DNA of 64,000 nucleotides, from the NCBI GenBank assembly GCA_017442825.1, contig JAFRYZ010000037.1, forward strand, positions 1 to 64,000, given 5' to 3'. Under the pieces are notes generated by a model that saw nothing but the letters and a program-made list of their open reading frames with translations, ran no database searches and was not told the origin of the DNA. The position numbers and the translations under genes are program-made. Shown here one piece after another: positions 41,474-49,971 of this stretch (positions within the stretch are counted from its first letter, which is position 1; every line of letters begins with the position of its first letter). The DNA is from Prevotella sp. GTDB lineage: Bacteria; Bacteroidota; Bacteroidia; Bacteroidales; Bacteroidaceae.

Positions 41474-42748
41474 TCAAATCTCTTTAGGTTCCTTCACTTC
41501 TACGCCACGACAGAATCGATGGACAATCTGTCGATCGTCACCAACATATATAAAGCGTTCCAAACGATGGAGCAAGGAATATTCAGAGGGATGCAAAACG
41601 CTGTCATCGATAACCAGGGCATCAAACTCGTAGCCAGGCTCAAAGCTACCCACCTTGCCGAAGAAGCTACCAGCCGATTTGGTGGCAATCCAGAAAATTT
41701 CAGACAGTGTGAGGAAAGCTTTGCTATGGTCTTGTTGGTATTGCATCTTACTCACCTGGATGGCATAGACCAACATACGGAACATATTTAAATCATGACC
41801 ACCACTGATGTCACTACCTAATCCTACGCGCAATCCCTCTTCAAGAAACATACGGATGGGTGCCATGCCCGAAGCGATATTGAAGTTCGATGTAGGACAA
41901 TGGGCTACCATGACGCCATTGCGTTTCATCAATTCCAGTTCGCTGCCATGCGTCCAAACACAATGCGCCATGATGGTCGGTGTCTGTCCGAAGAGTCCAT
42001 AACGGTTATAGGCATCACCATAATTCTGACTCTCAGGTTCTAGTTCAGCCACCCACGCAATTTCCGACGTATTCTCTGACAGGTGCGACTGCACGGGCAG
42101 TTGGTATTGGGCTGCCAGCTTACCACAAGCTTTCAGTAATTCCGGTGTACAAGACGGCACGAAACGCGGTGTAATAATAGGACGCACCAATGCGTTAGGT
42201 TGATTGAACTCTGCAATCAACTGTTCGTTACCGGCAATGGCAGCATCCACGTCTTCGCTGAGATTTTCTGGACAATGGCGGTTCATGGCTACCTTACCTA
42301 CAAAGGCTCCCATGCCAGCCTCCTGATACAAATTCATCAACAAGCGGGTACTTTCCGTATGAATGGTGCCAAAGACAACACTTCGCATGGTACCGAACAG
42401 CCATTGAGTATGCAAGAATCGTCGGTACATACGCTCGGCATAATGAATGTCAGCAAACTTAGCCTCTTCAGGGAAAGTATAGCTCTGCAACCATGGCAGC
42501 AGTTCCAAGTCCATTGCTACAGCTTGGTTGTGCACCTGCGGCGCATGCACATGCATATCGTTCATTGCAGGAATGAGCAGACAATTACCGAAGTCTATCA
42601 CCTCGGCATTCTGACCATCCAAATCTGCCAAGTTGGTTGACACACCGGTAACGCAACCATTCTCTACAGCGACATAGCCATTCTCCAGGACCTCAAAATG
42701 GCTCCGTTCTTTCGTAAAGAGTATATGCGCCTTATAAATCTTTTTCAT
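41474..42748 (-). CDS. guaD: Guanine deaminase
   Basis: 424 residues from ATG 42748 (MKKIYKAHILFT). Amidohydrolase metal ligands are visible: MHVHAPQ (the VHAPQ variant is typical of guanine deaminase), QSHLSEN, AHCVWTHG and LGSDISGG. PSCTPELLKACGKLA and VAHCPTSNFNIASG are further guanine deaminase signatures. The enzyme converts guanine to xanthine and ammonia in the cytoplasm. The gene has its own promoter on the minus strand (TATCTTTG, 42782-42789) and ends opposite the acyl-CoA dehydrogenase operon. Confidence 0.9.
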   Translation of the reverse strand: MKKIYKAHILFTKERSHFEVLENGYVAVENGCVTGVSTNLADLDGQNAEVIDFGNCLLIPAMNDMHVHAPQVHNQAVAMDLELLPWLQSYTFPEEAKFADIHYAERMYRRFLHTQWLFGTMRSVVFGTIHTESTRLLMNLYQEAGMGAFVGKVAMNRHCPENLSEDVDAAIAGNEQLIAEFNQPNALVRPIITPRFVPSCTPELLKACGKLAAQYQLPVQSHLSENTSEIAWVAELEPESQNYGDAYNRYGLFGQTPTIMAHCVWTHGSELELMKRNGVMVAHCPTSNFNIASGMAPIRMFLEEGLRVGLGSDISGGHDLNMFRMLVYAIQVSKMQYQQDHSKAFLTLSEIFWIATKSAGSFFGKVGSFEPGYEFDALVIDDSVLHPSEYSLLHRLERFIYVGDDRQIVHRFCRGVEVKEPKEI

Positions 42749-42781
42749 GATATATAGTTTTAGATTTTTAGCTATCGTCTG

Positions 42782-42861
42782 CAAAGATAGCTATTTTCAC
42801 AAACTTTCAAAGAATAAAGGTGGAATAAAGTGTTGGATATTTCTTTTTTTCTTTAACTTTG
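42782..42861. promoter_or_regulatory. Divergent promoters of guaD and the SemiSWEET gene
   Basis: Minus strand: TTTG (42808-42811), 18 bases, TATCTTTG (42782-42789) for guaD. Plus strand: TTG (42833-42835), 18 bases, TAACTTTG (42854-42861) for the SemiSWEET gene. Confidence 0.65.
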
Positions 42862-42894
42862 CAGTCCAGACACATTATCAATAATCATTATACC

Positions 42895-43177
42895 ATGGAA
42901 CAAGGACTTATTTATGAAATCTGCGGTTGGGGAGCTACTATTGGCATGATATTAGGCTATCTGCCACAAGCCATAGAAACCATCAAGACACGCAATACTG
43001 AAGGTATCGCCCTGCCCACCTTCCTGATGATGGGTATTGGCGGAGTTTGCTTCATGCTCCAAGGGCTCTTGCATAAACCTGAAATTCTGTGGCCTCTCTT
43101 CCTGACAAACTTAGTGACGACAAGCTGTAGCCTCATCGTCTTCGGCATCAAAATCTATAACGATTACTTTAAAAAGT

Positions 43178-43179
<2 letters not shown>
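42895..43179 (+). CDS. SemiSWEET sugar transporter (PQ-loop)
   Basis: 94 residues from ATG 42895 (MEQGLIYEICGWGATIGMI). Three membrane segments with the PQ motif in LGYLPQAIETIKTRNTEGIALPTFLMM, the layout of SemiSWEET proteins, which dimerise to make a small sugar uniporter. The size is right for one three-helix unit. The substrate is unknown. The next 70 bases are a 7-bp repeat array, then purN ends from the other side. Confidence 0.88.
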
Positions 43180-43241
<62 letters not shown>

Positions 43242-43248
43242 GATGTTG

Positions 43249-43830
43249 TTAGGATCGGAGGAGGACCTCCTCTACCACCTTCGGGAAGAATTCCATTTCC
43301 AACTGATGCTCCTTTTCAGCAATATCGTCAACAGTATCATTGGGAGAAAGCGCAGTTCTGTATTGGGCGATAATCTCTCCACCATCACAAACGGGTGTGA
43401 CATAATGAACAGTCATACCTGTTTCTTTTTCTCCTGCTGCTTTCACAGCCTCATGCACATGGTGTCCCCACATTCCTTTTCCGCCAAACTTGGGCAACAA
43501 GGCAGGATGCAGATTGATGATGCGTCGTGGATAAGCATCAATCAAGTAATCAGGAACCAATGGAAGGAAACCTGCCAAAACAATAAACTGGATGTCATAT
43601 CGTTGCATGAGTGGCATCATCACGTCAGGGTTGTTTAATTCTGCCTTGGGCACCACCGTTGTCGGAATGTCAAAACGCTCTGCACGCACCAAAGCGTATG
43701 CATCAGCTTTATTACTGACTACCAAAGCTATATTTACGGTTTCCGAATGTTGGAAATATCGGATAAGATTTTCACAGTTCGTTCCACCACCGGAAACAAA
43801 AACTGCCACATTTACCTTTTCTTTTTTCAT
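43249..43830 (-). CDS. purN: Phosphoribosylglycinamide formyltransferase
   Basis: 193 residues. VNVAVFVSGGGTNCENLI is the GAR/phosphate-binding start; IINLHPALLP holds the catalytic Asn-His pair, and VTPVCDGGEIIAQ the catalytic Asp. PurN transfers the formyl group of 10-formyl-tetrahydrofolate to GAR in purine synthesis. GGKGMWGHHVHEAVKAAG follows the usual layout of Bacteroidetes PurN. The minus-strand -7 box TACCTTTG at 43852-43859 lies 22 bases before the ATG. Confidence 0.95.
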   Translation of the reverse strand: MKKEKVNVAVFVSGGGTNCENLIRYFQHSETVNIALVVSNKADAYALVRAERFDIPTTVVPKAELNNPDVMMPLMQRYDIQFIVLAGFLPLVPDYLIDAYPRRIINLHPALLPKFGGKGMWGHHVHEAVKAAGEKETGMTVHYVTPVCDGGEIIAQYRTALSPNDTVDDIAEKEHQLEMEFFPKVVEEVLLRS

Positions 43831-43851
43831 GATTTGTTACGAATCTCACCG

Positions 43852-43920
43852 CAAAGGTAAGCATTTTCATACATAATACGTCATTTTTAGAAAAGAAAGC
43901 ACTACCTTTGCATGCAATTA
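43852..43920. promoter_or_regulatory. Divergent -7 elements of purN and iorA
   Basis: CAAAGGTA (43852-43859) reads TACCTTTG on the minus strand for purN. TACCTTTG at 43913-43920 on the plus strand serves iorAB. The -33 boxes are not convincing. Confidence 0.55.
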
Positions 43921-43954
43921 TTACATAGTGGAGCAACAAAACTATACATACAAA

Positions 43955-45610
43955 ATGACTGAAAAGAAATTATTATTAGGTGACGAGGCGATAGCATTAG
44001 GTGCCATCCACGCTGGTCTTTCAGGCGTTTATGCCTATCCTGGCACCCCGTCAACTGAGATTACCGAGTTTATTCAGGGCAATGCCATCGCCCACGAACG
44101 AGGCATCCACAGCCGTTGGTCAACCAACGAGAAGACTGCCATGGAAGCAGCTTTGGGAATGTCGTTCATGGGTAAGCGCGCCTTGGTGTGCATGAAGCAC
44201 GTAGGCATGAACGTCTGTGCCGACCCGTTCGTCAACTCCGGCATGACAGGTGTTAACGGCGGCGTTGTTGTCTTGGCTGCCGACGACCCCTCCATGCACT
44301 CTTCTCAGGACGAGCAGGACAGCCGTTTCTACGGTAAGTTTGCCATGATTCCCACCTTCGAGCCCAGTTCTCAGCAGGAGGCTTACGACATGATGGCAGC
44401 AGCCTTCGATTACTCCGAACAGCAGAAGTTGCCGGTACTGATGCGTGTCACCACCCGTATGGCGCACTCCCGTGCGGTTGTAGAGGTAAAGACAGAAGCT
44501 CGCACCGAGAACGAGATGAACTACAATGCCGTAGCAGCCAACTGGGTGTTGCTTCCTGCCAACGCACGCAAGCGCAACGATGCCGTTACGGCTCAACAAG
44601 CAACCCTTGAAGACGATGCGGCAAACTCTACCTATAACAGCCTCACCCCCAGCTCCTCTCCAAAGGGAGAGGGCAGCAAGTCGCCTTTAGGCATCATCGC
44701 CAGTGGTATTGCATACAACTACGTTAACGAGTGTTTCCCTGAGGGCTGTCCCTATCCCATTTTGAAGATTTCTCAATACCCATTGCCCAAGAAACTGGTT
44801 CGCCAGATGCTGACCACATGCGAGAAGGTGATGATTATAGAAGAAGGACAGCCGTTCATCGAAGATATCGTTCGCGGAGTATCTGATTATCATCAGCCAT
44901 CAACACCCGACACACCACAAATATTGGGTCGTCTCACGGGTGAACTGCCAAGAACGGGCGAACTGAACCCCGATATCGTCAAGAAGGCTTTGGGCATGGA
45001 GACTGGACAGAACTACGCCCCTTGCGAGGACGTCGCACCACGTCCGCCAGCACTTTGTCAGGGTTGCGGTCATCGTGATGTCTATACAGCCCTCAACGAA
45101 GTATTGAAAGAGTATGAAAATCCACGTGTCTTCGGCGACATTGGCTGCTATACCCTTGGTTTCCTGCCCCCCTACAGAGCCATCCACTCTTGTGTAGATA
45201 TGGGTGCCAGCATCACCATGGCAAAAGGTGCCGCCGATGCCGGGCAGTGGCCAGCCGTAGCCATCATCGGCGACTCCACCTTTACCCACAGCGGCATGAC
45301 GGGTTTGCTCGATGCCGTCAACGAAAACGCCAACATCACGGTCATCATCAGTGATAACCTGACGACCGGCATGACCGGCGGACAAGATTCTGCTGGAACC
45401 AATAAGTTTGAAGCCATCTGCCGTGGTTTGGGCGTTCCCGAAGGACACCTGCATGTTGTTGTTCCTCTGCCGAAGAATATGCCGAAAATCACCCGCATCC
45501 TCCGCGAAGAAATCAACTACAAAGGCACGAGTGTTATCATTCCTAGAAGAGAGTGCATCCAGACACTCAGAAGACATCTGAAACAGCAAAAAGCACAGGA
45601 GAAGAAGTAA
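43955..45610 (+). CDS. iorA: Indolepyruvate:ferredoxin oxidoreductase alpha subunit
   Basis: 551 residues from ATG 43955 (MTEKKLLLGDEAIALGAIHAG); a GTG at 43928 is less likely. The pyrimidine-binding half (YAYPGTPSTEITE, STNEKTAMEAALGMSFMGKR) and the TPP-binding half (PPALCQGCGHRDVY, GDIGCYTLGFLPPY, GDSTFTHSGMTGLLDAV) are present. With IorB it oxidises aryl-2-oxoacids with CoA and ferredoxin. The C-terminal two-cluster ferredoxin domain seen in many IorA proteins is missing: the protein ends in a Lys-rich tail without Cys clusters. Residues 229-241 (SLTPSSSPKGEGS) are one arm of the 120-bp palindromic element, in the same frame as in rsmD and dnaG. Confidence 0.93.
   Translation: MTEKKLLLGDEAIALGAIHAGLSGVYAYPGTPSTEITEFIQGNAIAHERGIHSRWSTNEKTAMEAALGMSFMGKRALVCMKHVGMNVCADPFVNSGMTGVNGGVVVLAADDPSMHSSQDEQDSRFYGKFAMIPTFEPSSQQEAYDMMAAAFDYSEQQKLPVLMRVTTRMAHSRAVVEVKTEARTENEMNYNAVAANWVLLPANARKRNDAVTAQQATLEDDAANSTYNSLTPSSSPKGEGSKSPLGIIASGIAYNYVNECFPEGCPYPILKISQYPLPKKLVRQMLTTCEKVMIIEEGQPFIEDIVRGVSDYHQPSTPDTPQILGRLTGELPRTGELNPDIVKKALGMETGQNYAPCEDVAPRPPALCQGCGHRDVYTALNEVLKEYENPRVFGDIGCYTLGFLPPYRAIHSCVDMGASITMAKGAADAGQWPAVAIIGDSTFTHSGMTGLLDAVNENANITVIISDNLTTGMTGGQDSAGTNKFEAICRGLGVPEGHLHVVVPLPKNMPKITRILREEINYKGTSVIIPRRECIQTLRRHLKQQKAQEKK
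44639..44677 (+). repeat. Solo arm of the palindromic coding element in iorA (family G)
   Basis: 39 bases starting AGCCTCACCCCC, matching one arm of the rsmD and dnaG copies but without interior or second arm. It starts in phase 0 and gives SLTPSSSPKGEGS. It lies between the first and second TPP-fold halves of the protein. Confidence 0.85.
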
Positions 45611-46173
45611 TGAAGACAGATATTATCTTATGTGGTGTAGGAGGACAGGGCATCCTCTCCATCGCAACCATCATTGGCGAGGCAGCCATGAACGAAAACC
45701 TTTACATCAAGCAAGCCGAAGTTCATGGCATGAGCCAACGCGGCGGTGATGTGCAGTCTAATCTCCGTATCTCATCGGAACCCATCCATAGCGACCTCAT
45801 CGCCTTGGGCAGTGCCGACGTCATCATCTCCATGGAACCCATGGAAGCACTGCGCTATCTGCCCTATCTGAATAAGAACGGATGGATCATCACCTCCAGT
45901 GCTCCCTTTGTCAACATTCCGAATTATCCCGACCAGGAGGTCATCATGGCAGATTTGCAGAAACTTCAGAATGTGATTGTCATAGACATTGAGAAGCTGG
46001 CGAAAGAGAACAACATTCCGCGCTCAGCCAATGTCATCCTCTTGGGAGCAGCACAAAAAGCCCTTGGCATTGAATACCATAAGTTGGAAGATGCCATCCG
46101 CCGCGTCTTCGGTCGCAAAGGCGAGGCAGTTGTCGAAGCCAACATCAAAGCGTTAGCATTAGGAAGAGGATAA
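45610..46173 (+). CDS. iorB: Indolepyruvate:ferredoxin oxidoreductase beta subunit
   Basis: 187 residues from the ATG overlapping the iorA stop by one base (TAATG), so translation is coupled. MKTDIILCGVGGQGILSIATIIGEAA, AEVHGMSQRGGDVQSNLRI and SADVIISMEPMEALRYLPYL are the features of the gamma-domain subunit of the 2-oxoacid:ferredoxin oxidoreductases. It completes the IorAB enzyme. A CCGGA-rich 9-bp array separates it from the aminotransferase gene. Confidence 0.95.
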   Translation: MKTDIILCGVGGQGILSIATIIGEAAMNENLYIKQAEVHGMSQRGGDVQSNLRISSEPIHSDLIALGSADVIISMEPMEALRYLPYLNKNGWIITSSAPFVNIPNYPDQEVIMADLQKLQNVIVIDIEKLAKENNIPRSANVILLGAAQKALGIEYHKLEDAIRRVFGRKGEAVVEANIKALALGRG

Positions 46174-46176
46174 TTT

Positions 46177-46240
46177 TTCCGAATAATGAAATAACGGAAA
46201 TGCCGGATTTTCCGGACTCTCCAGAAACTCCGGAAATAAC
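46177..46240. repeat. 9-bp tandem array, CCGGA type (family I), copy 1
   Basis: Units such as GGAAATGCC, GGATTTTCC, GGACTCTCC, AGAAACTCC (period 9, palindromic TCCGGA junctions) in the gap between iorB and the aminotransferase gene. Confidence 0.85.
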
Positions 46241-46254
46241 CAAAAGAAAAAAAC

Positions 46255-47565
46255 ATGCAAACCCCAATCAACAAAGAGTTAATTGACAGCTTGATTGCCA
46301 AGTTCGGCATCCAAGACTTTGCCAAAGCAACTATCCGCGAGGTAAAGCAAGTTGCTGCCTTCGCAGAAAAAGAATCGGGTGTGGAATTCATCAAGATGGA
46401 GATGGGCATACCCGGACTTCCTGCTGCCAAGGTAGGTGTCGAAGCACAAATGAAAGCTTTGCACGACGGTATAGCCAACCTTTATCCAGACATTCAAGGT
46501 CTTCCTGAGCTGAAACAACAGGCTTCACGCTTTGTCAAAGCCTTTATCAATGTCGATATCGCTCCCGAAGGATGCGTACCCGTATGTGGAAGTATGCAGG
46601 GAACGTTTGCTTCTTTCCTGACCTGCTCACAGGCAAACAAGAAGAAAGACACTGTGTTGTTCATCGACCCGGGGTTCCCCGTTCAGAAAATGCAGTTACA
46701 GGTACAAGGCGTCAAGTACGAGACTTTTGATGTCTATGACTATCGCGGCGACAAACTACGCAGCAAGTTGGAGAGCTATCTGAAAGGCGGAAACATCTGC
46801 GCTATCGTCTATAGCAACCCCAACAACCCGGCATGGATCTGCATGACCGATGAAGAACTGCGCACGATAGGAGATTTGGCAAACCAGTATGACGTCATCG
46901 TCATGGAAGACCTTGCTTATTTCGCCATGGATTTCCGCCAAGACCTGAGCACGCCGTTTGAGGCACCCTATCAGCCCAGTGTCGCCCACTACACCGATAA
47001 CTACATCCTGCTCATCAGCGGTTCGAAAGCTTTCAGCTATGCCGGCGAACGCATCGGCGTAACCTGTATCAGCAACAAACTCTTCCACCGCCATTACGAC
47101 GACCTGTCAGCACGCTACGAAGGACTGCCCTTCGGACTGGTCTTCTCTACCCGCATGCTCTATGCCCTTTCTTCAGGAACCAGCCACAGTGCACAGTATG
47201 CCATGGCAGCCCTGTTGAAGTCAGCCTGCGACGGAGAATACAACTTCCGCGACGACATCATCGTCTATGGAAAGCGTGCACATAAGTTGAAGGAGATTTT
47301 CCTGCGCCACAACTTCTATATCGTCTATGACAAAGACCAAGACCGTCCCATCGCCGATGGTTTCTATTTCACCATCGGCTATCCAGGCATGACGAGTGGC
47401 GAATTGGCAAAGGAACTGATGTATTACGGTGTTTCAGCCATTTGCCTCATCACAACGGGCAGTCACCAAGAAGGTTTGCGTGTCTGCACCTCTTTCATTC
47501 AGGACCATCAATACGACCAGTTGGAAGAGCGCATGAAGATTTTTGAAGGAAACAATCCGGTTTAA
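46255..47565 (+). CDS. Class I/II pyridoxal-phosphate aminotransferase
   Basis: 436 residues. Fold-type I features are CGSMQGTFASFLTC, IVYSNPNNPAW (Asn contacting PLP), VIVMEDLAYFAMDF (Asp/Tyr pair) and ISGSKAFSYAGERIG with the Schiff-base Lys. The substrate is not certain, but its position after iorAB and near two paaK genes suggests an aromatic or branched-chain amino acid, feeding or draining the matching 2-oxoacid. The gene is followed by a CCGGA-type repeat and a perfect 26-base terminator hairpin. Confidence 0.9.
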   Translation: MQTPINKELIDSLIAKFGIQDFAKATIREVKQVAAFAEKESGVEFIKMEMGIPGLPAAKVGVEAQMKALHDGIANLYPDIQGLPELKQQASRFVKAFINVDIAPEGCVPVCGSMQGTFASFLTCSQANKKKDTVLFIDPGFPVQKMQLQVQGVKYETFDVYDYRGDKLRSKLESYLKGGNICAIVYSNPNNPAWICMTDEELRTIGDLANQYDVIVMEDLAYFAMDFRQDLSTPFEAPYQPSVAHYTDNYILLISGSKAFSYAGERIGVTCISNKLFHRHYDDLSARYEGLPFGLVFSTRMLYALSSGTSHSAQYAMAALLKSACDGEYNFRDDIIVYGKRAHKLKEIFLRHNFYIVYDKDQDRPIADGFYFTIGYPGMTSGELAKELMYYGVSAICLITTGSHQEGLRVCTSFIQDHQYDQLEERMKIFEGNNPV

Positions 47566-47567
47566 AA

Positions 47568-47631
47568 TAATCCGGAAACTCTGGACTCTCCGAAAATTCC
47601 GGACTCTCTGGAAACTCCGGATATTCCGGAA
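47568..47631. repeat. 9-bp tandem array, CCGGA type (family I), copy 2
   Basis: Seven clean units of 9 (ATAATCCGG, AAACTCTGG, ACTCTCCGA, AAATTCCGG, ACTCTCTGG, AAACTCCGG, ATATTCCGG), starting 3 bases after the aminotransferase stop. Confidence 0.88.
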
Positions 47632-47643
47632 CAACAAACACCA

Positions 47644-47669
47644 ACGAAGGTTGCACGTGCAACCTTCGT
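47644..47669. terminator. Bidirectional terminator, aminotransferase / acyl-CoA synthetase
   Basis: ACGAAGGTTGCAC and GTGCAACCTTCGT form a perfect 26-base palindrome between two convergent genes, followed by TTTCATTTC on the plus strand. Confidence 0.75.
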
Positions 47670-47670
47670 T

Positions 47671-49794
47671 TCATTTCTCCACCCTGATGCGGGCATCAAC
47701 AGCAATGACATCATTTTCATCGGCAAGCAACGGATTGATGTCCATCTCTTTGATTTCCGTTGCAAAACGAAGCAATGTTGACAGTCGCACGATAATCTCG
47801 GCATATTTCCGTTTATTGATACCCTTCATTCCGCGCGTACCTTTTATAATCTTATATCCACGCAAGGAATTGATCATGCTGTATGCCTCTTCATAGCTCA
47901 ACGGTGCCAGACCCGACGACACATCCTTGAGCACTTCGACAAAGATGCCGCCCAGTCCGCAGAGGACCACATGTCCGAAGCGTTCCTCGTACTTAGCCCC
48001 AATAAAAAGCTCCGTACCTTTTATCATTTTCTGCACCATCACCGAAGTAGCACCGTAAATCTTCATCAATCGGTCGAACTCTGCTGCCAGCACCTCTCGG
48101 CTACGAATGTTCAGCGCCACACCGCCGACATCACTCTTATGCACAGGTCCCACCACTTTTGCCACTACAGGATAGCCACACTTGTCGGCAAAGTCCAAGA
48201 CCTCCTCCTTCACCTCACTGACAAACTCCGGCACGGTAGGTATTCCTGCACATTCAAGGAGTTCGCGAACCACATGTGGAGGCAGGTAACCATCGTCTTT
48301 ACTGTCTTTGGTGTCATTAGGGTCTTTAAGGTCCTTAGAGTCCTTAGGGTCCTTAGGGTCCTTCAAGCTGTCTATAATCCTCCTGATGCGCGGCACGTCA
48401 ACCCCGTGTATATCCACCTGCTGGTCTGCCGGTGCCGGTGTTTTCATCACCTGTGTCAGTGCTGTTGCCAGCGTCACCTCATCGGCAAAGTTCACATGAC
48501 CTTTCTTCAAGAACTCCTGCACCTCCGGTCCGGCCGTATTCACACTCGGCAAGATGGGGAAGATAGGTTTCTTGCACTCCAAAATTTTCTGGTGCAACAC
48601 GGCATAGGCATCATACAGCCGCACCAAACCCGGTGAACCGAAGATCACCATGATGGCATCGATGTTGTCGAAGTGCTGCTCACAATAGTCGATGGCGATA
48701 CCCAAATGTTCGGGCGTACCCGTTGCCAACACATCAATGGGGTTGCTGACGGCAGCACCAGGCAGCAACTTCGACTTCAGTTCCTCTGCTCTCTCACCGC
48801 TCAGAAGGGGTACCTCCATGCCTCCTTTCGACAAGGCATCGGTCAGCATCACACCAGGACCACCGGCATGGGTGACGATAGCAAAGTTCTTACCCGTGAA
48901 CTTAGGCAAGGTAAAGATGCAACCCACTGTCGTCAGTTCCTCACGCGAGAAGCAACGAACGATGCCTGCCTTACGGAAGAGCGCTTCCACGGCAGAGTCA
49001 CTGGATGCCAGAGCTCCCGTATGGCTCGATGCAGCCCGGCTTCCACTCTGTGATGTTCCGGCTTTAATGGCAGCAATACGACATCCCTTCCGTATCAGCG
49101 ACGTGGCATGATACAGCAGTTTGTCAGGGTCGGCAATGTTTTCGATATAGAGCAGTTTCACCAGCGAATCCTTCTCAACATCGAAATGCTCGTCCATATA
49201 CTCCAGTACGGTCTCAATACCAATCTGTTTGCCGTTGCCTATCGACCACACCGAATTGAACGGTAACCCTTTCGACACGGCACTCTCCAAGATAAAAACC
49301 GCCGTAGCCCCAGAACCAGAGATAAAATCGACCCCTTTCGGATTCAAGTTCGGTATAGGCTTCGTAAACACCGAATGGTGCCAGCGTGTCAGCAAACCGA
49401 TACAGTTCGGTCCTATCAAGGCACAGCCATATTTGTCACAGGTTTCTATAATCTGTTGTTCCAACAAGGCACCCTCGTGCGTTTCCTCACTGAAACCAGC
49501 CGAGATAATAATAAATGCACGCACCTGCTTTTCCTTTGCCAGGAATTCCACGTACTCCGGACAGAAACGTGCTGCCACCACCAGGATGGCAAGATCAGTT
49601 GTCGGCAGTTGCTTCACATCATGGAAAACCTTGATACCTTGAATCTCATCCTCCTTCGGATTCACCACACGCAGGACACCTTGATATCCTCCATTCAAGA
49701 TATTGCGGATTACCGCACCGCCAGGCTTATGAACATTATTAGAACCACCGATAACAACAATACTTTCAGGCTGTAGTAACTGTTGGTTAATCAT
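47671..49794 (-). CDS. Acyl-CoA synthetase (ADP-forming), fused alpha-beta
   Basis: 707 residues from ATG 49794 (MINQQLLQPESIVVIGGSNNVHKPGG). The N-terminal CoA-binding domain and succinyl-CoA-ligase-like domains include GPNCIGLL and ASSHTGALASSDSAV with the phospho-His. An ATP-grasp domain ends the protein (YPVVAKVVGPVHKSDVGGVALNI; MVQKMIKGTELFIGAKYEERFG). These enzymes make ATP from acyl-CoA, ADP and Pi. Residues about 475-500 ([15 protein letters not shown] type) are a translated 9-bp repeat in the linker between the ligase part and the ATP-grasp part. With IorAB it can turn aryl-pyruvates into acid plus ATP. It is on the opposite strand to its neighbours, with its own promoter. Confidence 0.92.
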   Translation of the reverse strand: MINQQLLQPESIVVIGGSNNVHKPGGAVIRNILNGGYQGVLRVVNPKEDEIQGIKVFHDVKQLPTTDLAILVVAARFCPEYVEFLAKEKQVRAFIIISAGFSEETHEGALLEQQIIETCDKYGCALIGPNCIGLLTRWHHSVFTKPIPNLNPKGVDFISGSGATAVFILESAVSKGLPFNSVWSIGNGKQIGIETVLEYMDEHFDVEKDSLVKLLYIENIADPDKLLYHATSLIRKGCRIAAIKAGTSQSGSRAASSHTGALASSDSAVEALFRKAGIVRCFSREELTTVGCIFTLPKFTGKNFAIVTHAGGPGVMLTDALSKGGMEVPLLSGERAEELKSKLLPGAAVSNPIDVLATGTPEHLGIAIDYCEQHFDNIDAIMVIFGSPGLVRLYDAYAVLHQKILECKKPIFPILPSVNTAGPEVQEFLKKGHVNFADEVTLATALTQVMKTPAPADQQVDIHGVDVPRIRRIIDSLKDPKDPKDSKDLKDPNDTKDSKDDGYLPPHVVRELLECAGIPTVPEFVSEVKEEVLDFADKCGYPVVAKVVGPVHKSDVGGVALNIRSREVLAAEFDRLMKIYGATSVMVQKMIKGTELFIGAKYEERFGHVVLCGLGGIFVEVLKDVSSGLAPLSYEEAYSMINSLRGYKIIKGTRGMKGINKRKYAEIIVRLSTLLRFATEIKEMDINPLLADENDVIAVDARIRVEK
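48295..48369. repeat. In-frame 9-bp array in the acyl-CoA synthetase (family C)
   Basis: Eight units of the type GTCCTTAGG (plus strand), i.e. CCTAAGGAC in the gene, translated (S/L/P)KD. This is the same unit as in alaS, 22 kb away. Confidence 0.9.
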
Positions 49795-49825
49795 AATATC
49801 TCCGTTTAAAATATGTATAGTGATA

Positions 49826-49906
49826 CAAAAATAGTGCAAATTCTGCATATTGCAAAAGTTTTTCCAGGAAGATTTGACCAAAAGCCATTTTTTTGTTGTA
49901 TTTTTG
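49826..49906. promoter_or_regulatory. Divergent promoters, acyl-CoA synthetase and paaK
   Basis: Minus strand: TTTG (49853-49856), 19 bases, TATTTTTG (49826-49833). Plus strand: TTTG (49873-49876), 22 bases, TATTTTTG (49899-49906). The 177-base gap between the two genes holds little else. Confidence 0.65.
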
Positions 49907-49971
49907 TGGGGCTAAAATCTACGGCATGCAATAACCAAACACGAAATAAAACAAATTAAAACCAAGAAACA

